Shown here in pieces: positions 1 to 6,482 of a stretch of DNA of 9,103 nt. The translations under genes were made by a program, and so were the position numbers. Under the pieces are notes generated by a model, which worked only from the letters and a program-made list of their open reading frames with translations, did not search any database and was not told the DNA's origin. How positions within the stretch are numbered: the stretch's first letter is position 1; each line of letters starts with the position of its first letter. The DNA lies in contig JAIOSR010000279.1 in the NCBI GenBank assembly GCA_021107495.1, forward strand, positions 1 through 9,103, read 5' to 3'. Origin of the DNA: Desulfobacterales bacterium (GTDB lineage Bacteria; Desulfobacterota; DSM-4660; Desulfatiglandales; Desulfatiglandaceae).

Positions 1-16
1 CGCCTCAATCAACTAG

Positions 17-133
17 ATCTCCCACACAGGACGGATAAGTATCTTTGCCCTGGACGAGAACGACGACTCCTCCACTGCATACAGCCCGTACTTCACCATC
101 CAGGACAGCACCGCACCTCCGCCGCCATGGCGT
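17..133 (+). other. In-frame upstream coding remnant, end of an Ig-like domain
   Basis: This stretch is in the same frame as the large surface protein that follows and reads like protein, not like a leader. It gives the end of an Ig-like beta-sandwich (GRISIFALDENDDSS, then YSPYFTI), followed by a Thr/Pro linker (STAPPPPW). The later Ig-like domain of the same protein ends in a comparable way (VQIYITATDFAGN, then VSDQFAV). A TAG stop at 14-16 separates it from four more in-frame codons at the window edge. The true gene therefore probably begins upstream of the window, and the TAG is a nonsense change (for example CAG to TAG), a sequence error, or a real stop. There is no signal peptide or ribosome-binding site here that would make a natural start. 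Confidence 0.55.
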
Positions 134-2713
134 ATGCCTGAAAGAATTACCACGGCTACCGACTCCCCAAGCCCTTACATTTCTGAGGATAATAACCACT
201 CTGCCATCGCGGTTGATAACGACGGCAATGTCCACCTGGTCTATGTTTTTATTGAAGATGATATCAGCGAAACAGTGTCAGGAGGAAATGGTGAAAGGTA
301 CATTACCAAGAGAATCTATTATATGAAAAAGACCGGCATGACATGGTCTATTCCTGAAGAGCTATACAGTATAACAACAACAACCGATGCTGCTCTGATA
401 GGTTCGCGCTGGTTTTCGGATTTTCATATTGCTGTTGATTCAAATAATTATCCCCATTTTACCTGGGTCTACGGAGGGCCTCAAACTGCCTTTCCGGATT
501 GCACTGGGAAAAATGAGCATGAAATATATTACATGTTTTTCAATGGCACTTCCTGGGAAAATCCAATAAATGTCTCTGACAATTCGACAAACTCAAGTTT
601 TTGTTCCATTGCTGTTGACTCACAAAACAATGTTCATTTTGTTTGGAGGGATGGCCAGACATACCTGAGCACAGGTTGCGATTCTACGGGAACGAGCGCA
701 CTGTATCACAGACAAAAATATGCTGACGGTTCATGGTCTTCAGTTTCACCTGTTATAAGTGTTGATTATTATGGAAGTTACCCTGCCATTTCAAGGGGCC
801 AGGGCGGTGAAGTACATTTGGCATATTCTGTTCAGGCTGCCCTTGAATATGTTTTCTGGAATGGGTCGGTGTGGTCGACCCCGGTGTTGTTATCCTCAGA
901 GGGTGATAATTATTATGATAAAGACATTTGTGTTGATGGCGACAATACCATTCATATTGTTTACAATGAGTGGAATAATTCCGAGTTTGAGCATCAAATT
1001 AAATATATCGTTTTTGATGGCTCAGAATGGTCTGTCCCTGTAAAGCTTTCTGATGCTGATAACGGGTATTCAAAGATTCCGTCAATAGCCGTGAGTTCCG
1101 ACAATTCACCCCAGACTGTCTGGTATCAAGACACGCCTTCTTATTCAAAGTTATTCTATACACAAAAGGTATCATCAAATTGGACAAGTCTTGTCCAGAT
1201 AAGCACAACAGGTACTTACCCCCAGGAAACCTCATTTAATACCTTGTCTGCCGCCATTTCAAAGGATGATATTCTGCATGTTGTGTGGCAGTCCTATTAC
1301 GATGGCGGGAATGAAGTTTACTATAACTATGCTGATATAAATGATGACCAGACCGATCCTGAAGTGGCGATTATTGCTCCTGTCGCAGGTGAAACACTGA
1401 ATGCCGACACGACCTATCCAATCATCTGGTCCGCTGTCGATAACACCGGTGTTGCCGATATCGAGATCGAATACAGCATCGATGAGGGATCAACTTTTGA
1501 AACCATCGTTCTTTCCGCTGAAAACACGGGTAGTTATCTCTGGAGAGTACCTGAAATCTCCTCCGATTCTGTTCAGATCTACATAACCGCTACAGACTTT
1601 GCAGGGAATCAATTCACAGGTGTGAGCGATCAATTTGCTGTGAGCCTTGCAGACTCTGATATCCAGGCCGATTTCACCTCAGGCATCACAAATGGTCCCG
1701 CACCGCTCTCTGTTTCCTTTACCGATCAATCGACAGGAAACATCACATCGTGGCTATGGATTTTCGGTGATGGCGCAACCAGTACAGAACAGGAACCAGT
1801 TCATGAATATAATACTCCCGGAAACTACACAGTGAGTCTTACCGTATCCGGACCTGATGTATCGGATACGGAAACCAAGGCAGACTTTATCGCAGTCGAT
1901 TTTCCTGCACCCGTGGCGGCATTTTCAGCATCTATCACAAGCGGACCAGTTCCACTAAATGTTGGCTTTACTGACGAATCTACTGGAAATATCACTTCCT
2001 GGTCATGGGACTTTGGTGATGGCGCAAGCAGCACTTTTCAAAACCCGGTTAACAATTACACTGTCCCGGGTCTGTACACCGTGACGCTGACAATCACCGG
2101 TCCGGGAGGATTTGATACCGCCACCGTGACGGACTACATCCTTGTTCAGGCTGATGCCGATGGGGACAGCCTTTCCGATCAATTCGAAAATGCAAGTTGT
2201 ACGGATGTTAACGATGCCGACACCGATAACGATGGCATTGTTGACGGAGACGAATATTACACGTTCGGCACCAATCCATGCGAAGCTGACACCGATGGTG
2301 ATGGTATACAGGATGGCACGGAACTGGGAGTCACCTCGAATGATATTGGCCCCGGCACGGATACAGATGTATTCCAACCGGACATTGATCCGTCCACGAC
2401 AACCGATCCCTTGCTCGCCGATTCAGATGGTGACGGCGTGACGGATGGCCAGGAAGATACGAACCATAACGGTCTGGTCGACGGCGTGGAAAGTGATCCA
2501 AATGATCCTTTGTCCAATCATAAGGGGGACATTGATGGTGATGGTGATGTGGATCAGGATGATGTCTCTCTGGCCTTGCAGGTTTTGTCAGGAAAGAATC
2601 CTTCCGGAATCCGGTCCAATTATGCTACTTCCGGTGCTGATGTAAATGGCGATGGGAGGATCGGGATGGAGGAGGTTATTTATATCAAGGAGAAGATTTC
2701 CAGTGTCAGGTAA
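134..2713 (+). CDS. Large extracellular modular protein: beta-propeller, Ig-like, PKD x2, Ca-binding repeats, dockerin-like end
   Basis: This is a multidomain secreted or surface protein; no enzymatic domain is recognised. From the first ATG (859 aa), residues 18-405 carry seven copies of a motif of the type IAVDSxNNVHFVW (near 24, 99, 159, 218, 265, 318 and 374), as in a seven-bladed sialidase/YncE-like propeller. Residues 408-505 are Ig-like. Residues 510-588 and 593-672 are PKD domains (FGDGATS and WDFGDGASS cores). Residues 673-797 hold acidic DTDNDGIVDGDE-type calcium repeats. Residues 798-857 form a dockerin-like pair of EF-hand loops (DIDGDGDVDQDD and DVNGDGRIGMEE). There is no signal peptide at this ATG and no ribosome-binding site, and the frame continues upstream to a TAG at 14-16, so the protein is 5'-incomplete. 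A terminator follows the TAA. Likely role: binding or adhesion outside the cell (inference). Domain calls are firm; the start is not. Confidence 0.85.
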   Translation: MPERITTATDSPSPYISEDNNHSAIAVDNDGNVHLVYVFIEDDISETVSGGNGERYITKRIYYMKKTGMTWSIPEELYSITTTTDAALIGSRWFSDFHIAVDSNNYPHFTWVYGGPQTAFPDCTGKNEHEIYYMFFNGTSWENPINVSDNSTNSSFCSIAVDSQNNVHFVWRDGQTYLSTGCDSTGTSALYHRQKYADGSWSSVSPVISVDYYGSYPAISRGQGGEVHLAYSVQAALEYVFWNGSVWSTPVLLSSEGDNYYDKDICVDGDNTIHIVYNEWNNSEFEHQIKYIVFDGSEWSVPVKLSDADNGYSKIPSIAVSSDNSPQTVWYQDTPSYSKLFYTQKVSSNWTSLVQISTTGTYPQETSFNTLSAAISKDDILHVVWQSYYDGGNEVYYNYADINDDQTDPEVAIIAPVAGETLNADTTYPIIWSAVDNTGVADIEIEYSIDEGSTFETIVLSAENTGSYLWRVPEISSDSVQIYITATDFAGNQFTGVSDQFAVSLADSDIQADFTSGITNGPAPLSVSFTDQSTGNITSWLWIFGDGATSTEQEPVHEYNTPGNYTVSLTVSGPDVSDTETKADFIAVDFPAPVAAFSASITSGPVPLNVGFTDESTGNITSWSWDFGDGASSTFQNPVNNYTVPGLYTVTLTITGPGGFDTATVTDYILVQADADGDSLSDQFENASCTDVNDADTDNDGIVDGDEYYTFGTNPCEADTDGDGIQDGTELGVTSNDIGPGTDTDVFQPDIDPSTTTDPLLADSDGDGVTDGQEDTNHNGLVDGVESDPNDPLSNHKGDIDGDGDVDQDDVSLALQVLSGKNPSGIRSNYATSGADVNGDGRIGMEEVIYIKEKISSVR
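185..1348 (+). repeat. Seven-fold beta-propeller blade repeats within the surface protein
   Basis: The encoded protein repeats a blade motif about every 45-60 residues: IAVDNDGNVHLVY, IAVDSNNYPHFTW, IAVDSQNNVHFVW, AISRGQGGEVHLAY, ICVDGDNTIHIVY, IAVSSDNSPQTVW and AISKDDILHVVW. Between them lie YYMFFNGTSW / YVFWNGSVW / YIVFDGSEW strands, as expected for successive propeller strands. The count of seven fits one closed propeller. The DNA is visibly richer in A+T than the Ig/PKD part downstream. Confidence 0.7.
1661..2149 (+). repeat. Tandem PKD domain repeat
   Basis: Two PKD domains lie side by side and are related at both protein and DNA level. Shared stretches include STGNITSW, FGDGA, and SLTVSGP versus TLTITGP. 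The first copy has WLWIFGDG where the second has the canonical WSWDFGDG, so the usual Asp is replaced by Ile in copy one. PKD domains are usually spacers or binding modules in secreted proteins. Confidence 0.8.
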
Positions 2714-2772
2714 TGTCTTTTTAAGACTAAGATAACTATCCGTTTTTAATGGTAGTTTGTTGCAGGAAGAAT

Positions 2773-2806
2773 AAGGCGGACTCCAAATTGGTCCGCCTTT
2801 CTTGTC
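2773..2806 (+). terminator. Rho-independent terminator after the surface protein gene
   Basis: A perfect 9-bp stem, AAGGCGGAC (2773-2781) with GTCCGCCTT (2791-2799), has a 9-nt loop and is followed by a T-rich tract (TTTCTTGTCTTT). It starts about 60 nt after the TAA of the surface protein gene and should end that transcript before the methyltransferase gene. Confidence 0.85.
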
Positions 2807-2920
2807 TTTGTGGAAGAAGAGAAAACAAATCAAGTAGTTAAATTTATTACGGAGGTTAGAGAGACAAGAGTTCCCAGGGTTTTGTCCTTGATTAATTATG
2901 AGTAGATGTTATGAAACAGT

Positions 2921-3826
2921 ATGAATCCGATTTTTGAACGATACCGGGATATCATCCCTGACTTTTCCCTTTTCCAGGAAAGTCTTCATAACCCCTTTCC
3001 CACGCACCTCAGGGTTAATCGAATAAAAACAGAACCGGTTTTGGTTGTGGAGTCCCTAAAGGCTAAAGGGATTCACCTTAAAGGCGTGACTGAAAAGAAT
3101 AATACCCTATATTTTGCTTCGTCATTGAATACCTGCGGAAATCTGCTGGAATATTTTCTGGGTCATATTCATCCCCAGGCCCTCACATCCTGCCTTGCCT
3201 CCATAGCCCTTGGGCCGGAACCAGGCTCTTACGTTCTTGACATGTGCGCTTCTCCCGGCGGAAAGACCGCACATTTAGCCGAATTGATGCACAACAAGGG
3301 CTTCATTGTTGCCAATGAACTCAATTCCCAAAGACAAATCCCTTTGGGGCACACCCTTGAAAGATTAGGGGTCATGAATGCGGTTATTACCGGGTATCAG
3401 GCCCAGGAGTTCCCCATGAAACACCGCTTCGACTATATCTTGGCCGATGTTCCATGTTCGGGAGAGGGAAGATTCAGACAGACAAAAGAAGATCTTACGT
3501 ACCGGGAAACCGCTGCAAAGACCAAGCTTCCCGACCTGCAGAAAAAGATCATACTCAGGGGGTTTGATCTGCTGAAAGAGAGCGGCGAAATGCTCTATTC
3601 GACCTGTACGTACAACCCCGAAGAAAACGAATCAGTGGTCAGTTATTTATTGGATAACAGGGACGCAAAGCTGCTTCCCATTCAAGTGGGCTTGGATTAC
3701 GATCCGGGACTGATCCAATGGGGAAATCAAAACTATGAAAAACAACTTGAAAGCACAGCCAGGTTCTATCCCCACAGAATCGATTCAGTGGGATTCTTCA
3801 TGGCCCGAATTGGAAGAGGAAAGTGA
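2921..3826 (+). CDS. RsmB/RsmF-like (NOL1/NOP2/sun) m5C RNA methyltransferase
   Basis: This is a SAM-dependent RNA cytosine-5 methyltransferase of the NOL1/NOP2/sun family, acting in the cytoplasm on rRNA or tRNA; the target base cannot be told from sequence. The 301-aa product shows the family motifs in order: motif I VLDMCASPGGKT at 105-116, motif IV DVPCSGEGR at 176-184 (Cys179, the release cysteine) and motif VI STCTYNPEENE at 227-237 (Cys229, the nucleophile), ending with the usual RFYPHRIDSVGFFMARI block. The length fits a catalytic core alone. RsmF-type proteins carry an extra C-terminal RNA-binding part, and here such a part follows in the +1 frame (next entry). The ATG lacks a good ribosome-binding site. 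A GGAGG at 2851-2855 is too far away to serve it. The ATG overlaps the TGA of an 8-codon frame (2898-2924), which may be chance. Confidence 0.9.
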   Translation: MNPIFERYRDIIPDFSLFQESLHNPFPTHLRVNRIKTEPVLVVESLKAKGIHLKGVTEKNNTLYFASSLNTCGNLLEYFLGHIHPQALTSCLASIALGPEPGSYVLDMCASPGGKTAHLAELMHNKGFIVANELNSQRQIPLGHTLERLGVMNAVITGYQAQEFPMKHRFDYILADVPCSGEGRFRQTKEDLTYRETAAKTKLPDLQKKIILRGFDLLKESGEMLYSTCTYNPEENESVVSYLLDNRDAKLLPIQVGLDYDPGLIQWGNQNYEKQLESTARFYPHRIDSVGFFMARIGRGK

Positions 3827-4268
3827 ACGGCGGCGTATTTTTTCATACTTGGAAGACCGTTTTGGAATCTCCGAAAAAGTGTTTGACAACTACCTGTTGT
3901 TCAAGCGAAAGGGTAGCTGGCAGCTCATAAACAATGGGGTTTTGCAGGCCGAGTCAGCGTCACAACTCAAGGTTTCAAAAGTGGGGTTGAGGGCCTTTCA
4001 AAAGATCGGCAAATTTGTAAAACCCACGACCCGTTTGATGCAGGTTTTCGGGACTGCCGCGACAAAGGCAAGGGTTGAGATAGATGATGAACAACTGACA
4101 AGACTTGTGGCCGGTGAAGAACTTTCCATGGATATGGATCTGGATACGGGTTATGTGATCCTTGTCCAGAGTAATAAACGGGTTCTGGGTCTTGGATTTT
4201 TAATCAATGGCAAGATTCGCTCTCAGATTCCCAAAAAAGAACTCAGGCAGGCGATGTTGGAATATTAA
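3810..4268 (+). CDS. PUA-like C-terminal RNA-binding half of the methyltransferase, +1 frame
   Basis: The reading frame is open from 3735, but its first ~28 codons only shadow the methyltransferase end. Family-like protein begins around ERRRIFSYLEDRFG. It continues with a pre-PUA-like section (ISEKVFDNYLLFKRKGSW, NNGV) and a PUA-like section (FGTAATKARVEIDDEQLTRL, GEEL, GYVILVQSNKRVLGLG, NGKIRSQIPKK). Such domains bind RNA and are fused to, or sit next to, NOL1/NOP2/sun enzymes in archaea and some bacteria. No in-frame ATG lies near the junction. The available starts are TTG 3810, TTG 3849 and GTG 3879, none with a clear Shine-Dalgarno. The two frames cross in a purine-rich stretch at about 3811-3826, where removing one base would fuse them. 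A frameshifted single gene is therefore as likely as a separate gene, and the start given is a guess. Confidence 0.7.
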   Translation: MEEESERRRIFSYLEDRFGISEKVFDNYLLFKRKGSWQLINNGVLQAESASQLKVSKVGLRAFQKIGKFVKPTTRLMQVFGTAATKARVEIDDEQLTRLVAGEELSMDMDLDTGYVILVQSNKRVLGLGFLINGKIRSQIPKKELRQAMLEY

Positions 4269-4354
4269 AATGGCTGATGGCGTAAGGCGCAAGGCTCAAG
4301 GGAGAGAAGTAGAAACAGTTCTGTAAATCTGAAAACAAGCCGGAGGATGTAATT

Positions 4355-4435
4355 ATGTTGACTAAAAGTGAGTTAGGCAAATATTCGGATTTCCTGTTAT
4401 GGGATTGAAAACCGCAACAAAGGAGAGTTTTAAGA
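4355..4435 (+). pseudogene. Frameshifted N-terminal remnant, aminopeptidase-like
   Basis: A strong Shine-Dalgarno (CGGAGGATG) precedes ATG 4355, which reads MLTKSELGKYSDFLLW and then hits TGA at 4406-4408. In the next frame the sense continues at once as GLKTATKESFKKNG before a TAG at 4443-4445. Together they form one smooth N-terminus (LLWGLKTATKESFKKNG) broken by the loss of one G in a G run (TGGGATTG for expected TGGGGATTG). From memory, similar N-termini belong to M29-type (leucyl/AmpT-like) aminopeptidase homologues of sulfate reducers. That assignment is unverified. Nothing of the rest of such a gene is visible, so this is a remnant. A peptidase beside a peptide-class importer would make sense. 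Confidence 0.4.
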
Positions 4436-4451
4436 AAAATGGGTAGAATCC

Positions 4452-4480
4452 TTGACAGAATGAAAGCGAGGAGTTAAAAA
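4452..4480 (+). promoter_or_regulatory. Possible sigma70-type promoter
   Basis: A perfect TTGACA (4452-4457) is followed after 17 nt by TAAAAA (4475-4480), which matches four of six positions of TATAAT. It would transcribe the leader repeats and the ABC importer operon. The spacing is right but the -10 is weak. Confidence 0.25.
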
Positions 4481-4636
4481 TCATGTGTCAGTTCAAATGG
4501 TTCAGACGCCAGGGAACAGGAAAAAGCAGGTCGTACTTGGAACTTCCGGTATGCTGAAGCATGCTGTGAAGTTTCCGGCGGATACTGATCCGAGAACCAC
4601 ATGAACCGATAAACTCTTTTCATATTTGTTTCACTT

Positions 4637-4738
4637 AAAGCCACGAAGGCTCCCCCAGGTCAGAAGACCTAATAAAATACCTTAAACGTGATAATTAGAA
4701 AAGCCATGAAGGCTCTCCCCTGGTCTGAAGTCCAAGGG
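4637..4738 (+). repeat. Two imperfect hairpin-forming leader repeats
   Basis: Two units 63 nt apart share AAAGCCAYGAAGGCTC, then a run of C, then GGTCWGAAG (4637-4672 and 4700-4738). Each unit can fold an AGCC/GGCT mini-hairpin followed by a second stem. In unit one this is AGGTC AGAA GACCT (perfect 5 bp); in unit two it is CCCTGG with CCAAGGG around TCTGAAGT. Both lie just upstream of the strong Shine-Dalgarno of the binding-protein gene, which suggests a cis-acting RNA leader. No known riboswitch class was recognised. Confidence 0.5.
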
Positions 4739-4761
4739 TAAGATGTTTAAAGGAGGAGAGC

Positions 4762-6360
4762 ATGAGAATAGGTGAAAAGGGATTTCTTTGGAAATTCGCC
4801 CTTTTAGCTGCACTTGTGACCGGCATTTTGTTATCGACCGGACCGTTGGTTTTCGCCCGGGTAAAAGAGGTCCGCATTGCGGACAGTAAGGGAGACTGGG
4901 GCTATCCCAATCCGTACCGCCATTATCCCAGGGGTCCGGGCTATATACGTATGAGTTGGGTTTTTGACACCCTTATCTGGAAAGATGATAAAGGTTACAT
5001 CCCGGCCTTAGCCGGCAAATGGACCTATGATCCCAAGGCCCTGAGCTTTACCTTTGAACTCCGGAAAGGGGTAAAATGGCATGACGGCAGGCCGTTCAGC
5101 TCGGAGGATGTTGTCTTCACAATTGATTACTTCAAAAAACATCCTTATACCTGGGTCCCCATGGGCAGCGTGGCTGGAGCAGAGGCAAGGGGAAAAGAAA
5201 AGGTAGTAATAAAGTTGAACAAACCTTACGCCCCCTTTCTGGCCGATATAGGGGGTGTTCTGCCAATTCTCCCCAAGCATATCTGGCAGAACGTAATCGA
5301 CCCGAGGAAATATAATGATCCAAAGGCATTTATCGGTTGCGGCCCTTATAAGTTCATGGATTTTAATAAGGCCAAGGGGACCTATCTTTATGAGGCCTTT
5401 GAAGAATATTATCAGGGTCGGCCAAGGGCGGATCGCCTGATCTACATCAAGGCGCGCAATCCTATTATGACCCTCTCAAGCGGCAAGGCCGATCTGGCCA
5501 ATATCAAACCCGACATGGCAAAGACTCTCAGAAAAAAGGGAATGGTAATACTGGAAAACGCCAGGGGGTGGAACAAAAAACTGATGATCAATCACAAAAA
5601 GTCACCCTTTCATGACAGGCGATTCCGCAAGGCCCTGGCCCACGCAATAAACCGGCAGGAGATAATTGAAAAGGCCCACCGTGGCTTCGGCTCACCGGCC
5701 TCATTTGGCCTGCTGTCACCGGATCATGAGTTCTATAACCCGAATACACCGATATACGATCCTGATCCGGCCGGGGCTCGCCGGATTTTGGAGTCCATGG
5801 GCTATGTCAAGGGAGCGGATGGCTTCTATACAAGGGACGGCCTGGCGCTGAAAACAGAGGTCTTGGCTTCAAATATAACCGTTGCCGGTGAATCCGTTGC
5901 CGACCGGGACGGTGAGGTGATAAAGCGCCAATTGGAGGGTGTGGGCATTCGTGTTGACCTGGTGAACATGGAACAGGCCACTGCGGATGGACGGATCAAA
6001 AAGTGGAATTTCGATGTGGCCATATCCGGGCATGGCGGCCTTTTAGGTGATGCAAGGATCCTCAATCAAATGATTTTGCCTAAGGTCACCGGCTCGGTTA
6101 ATTCGACCAGGTTCGGGGCCAACGAGGAGCTTGTCAAGTTGCTCAAGGCCCAGATCGCGGAAATGGATATTTCCAAACGAAAGGCTATTGTTTTTAAGAT
6201 CCAGGAGATCTATGCCGATGAAGTCCCGGCCATTTCGCTGTACTACCCCGCGTCCATGGCCGCCTACAACCCGAAGAAGGGCATCAGATGGTACTTTACA
6301 AAGGGCGGAATCTCTGTGGGCATACCGATTTCACAGAATAAAATGTCGTTGGTTAAGTAA
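4762..6360 (+). CDS. ABC transporter periplasmic solute-binding protein, peptide/nickel (SBP_bac_5) family
   Basis: This is the extracytoplasmic binding component of a Dpp/Opp/Nik-class importer. It is 532 aa, normal for the family. A signal peptide is clear: positive start (MRIGEKGFLWK), hydrophobic 12-31, probable cleavage after FA at 31-32. There is no lipobox cysteine, so it should be a free periplasmic protein. Family hallmarks are LAGKWTYDP (83-91), FTFELRKGVKWHDGRPFSSE (97-116) with DVVFT, GCGPYKF (192-198), FRKALAHAINRQEI (288-301) and YDPDPAGARRILESMGY (332-348). ATG 4762 has a strong Shine-Dalgarno (AGGAGG, 4751-4756). It is the first gene of an operon with two permeases and an ATPase, and no terminator follows before the permease. 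The ligand (peptide, nickel or other chelate, opine, sugar acid) cannot be fixed from sequence, and no identical named protein was recognised. Confidence 0.92.
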   Translation: MRIGEKGFLWKFALLAALVTGILLSTGPLVFARVKEVRIADSKGDWGYPNPYRHYPRGPGYIRMSWVFDTLIWKDDKGYIPALAGKWTYDPKALSFTFELRKGVKWHDGRPFSSEDVVFTIDYFKKHPYTWVPMGSVAGAEARGKEKVVIKLNKPYAPFLADIGGVLPILPKHIWQNVIDPRKYNDPKAFIGCGPYKFMDFNKAKGTYLYEAFEEYYQGRPRADRLIYIKARNPIMTLSSGKADLANIKPDMAKTLRKKGMVILENARGWNKKLMINHKKSPFHDRRFRKALAHAINRQEIIEKAHRGFGSPASFGLLSPDHEFYNPNTPIYDPDPAGARRILESMGYVKGADGFYTRDGLALKTEVLASNITVAGESVADRDGEVIKRQLEGVGIRVDLVNMEQATADGRIKKWNFDVAISGHGGLLGDARILNQMILPKVTGSVNSTRFGANEELVKLLKAQIAEMDISKRKAIVFKIQEIYADEVPAISLYYPASMAAYNPKKGIRWYFTKGGISVGIPISQNKMSLVK

Positions 6361-6382
6361 ATAACTTTAAAACAAACAAATA

Positions 6383-6448
6383 GCGGAAATCGAAAGAATG
6401 TTGAAATAGCCAAGTTTTTAGAGAACAAACCCTTGAATCCTTGGACCC
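6383..6448 (+). pseudogene. Decayed S23-type four-helix-bundle 3' remnant, copy 1
   Basis: The segment GCGGAAATCGAAAGAATG and what follows matches the intergenic remnant near 8536 at 19 of the first 24 bases, then again at GAGAACAAAC and CTTGAATCC. In protein terms it is a trace of an EIERMLK...LENKPLNP C-terminus, now with stops and a short deletion. It lies between the binding-protein and permease genes and runs into the hairpin and Shine-Dalgarno described next. It is only recognisable by comparison with the better copy. Confidence 0.55.
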
Positions 6449-6473
6449 TCTTCTCCAACTAAATTGGAGAAGA
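6449..6473 (+). promoter_or_regulatory. Hairpin that encloses the Shine-Dalgarno of the permease gene
   Basis: A perfect 10-bp stem (TCTTCTCCAA, 6449-6458, with TTGGAGAAGA, 6464-6473) has a 5-nt CTAAA loop. The 3' strand is the only Shine-Dalgarno (GGAGAAG, 6466-6472) for ATG 6483, ten bases away. When folded it should lower translation of the permease relative to the binding protein. A weaker version (CCAA/TTGG only) sits before the ATPase gene at 8636-8648. No T-run follows, so it is not a typical terminator. Confidence 0.6.
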
Positions 6474-6482
6474 AAAAATATA

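Larger units (their letters stand above)
4269..4761 (+). other. Leader region without an intact gene, upstream of the ABC importer operon
   Basis: This stretch of about 490 nt contains no complete recognisable gene. In order it holds a short GCGTAAGGCGCAAGGCTCAAGG-like spacer of the kind common between genes of such genomes, a frameshifted N-terminal remnant (4355-4435), and a possible promoter (4452-4480). It then holds a 24-codon mini-ORF with a good Shine-Dalgarno (GAGGAG at 4468-4473, ATG 4483, TGA 4555-4557), a small hairpin (GTATGC TGAA GCATGC-like, about 4550-4563), and two imperfect repeats (4637-4672, 4700-4738). I found no tRNA, no CRISPR repeats and no clear terminator in it. The mini-ORF product is not recognised. 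Confidence 0.6.

Noticed and set aside
2003..2377. Minus-strand open frame of 124 codons under the PKD and calcium-repeat region
   Set aside because: It is an antisense shadow of a repetitive, acidic coding region, with no recognisable domain or ribosome-binding site.
2898..2924. Eight-codon frame whose TGA overlaps the methyltransferase ATG (ATGA)
   Set aside because: It has no Shine-Dalgarno and no conserved features; such overlaps arise often by chance.
3735..3809. Extension of the PUA-like gene back to ATG 3735
   Set aside because: These codons only shadow the conserved RFYPHRIDSVGFFMARI end of the methyltransferase in another frame, and there is no ribosome-binding site.
4440..4640. 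Possible group II intron fragment in the leader
   Set aside because: I could not identify a domain V hairpin, a GUGYG-type 5' end or any reverse-transcriptase coding sequence; the resemblance was only impressionistic.
4480..4760. Cobalamin riboswitch, suggested by GCCAC...GAAGGC and GTCAGAAGACCT
   Set aside because: The conserved 5' elements (GGTGAAAATCC-like and CCCGCAACTGT-like boxes) are not present upstream, and the motif occurs twice in short form. It is kept only as an unassigned leader repeat.
6441..6482. TTG start for the DppB-like permease (14 more residues)
   Set aside because: It would lie in the repeat tail and 5' arm of the hairpin. ATG 6483 has a properly spaced GGAGAAG, and family members begin close to it.
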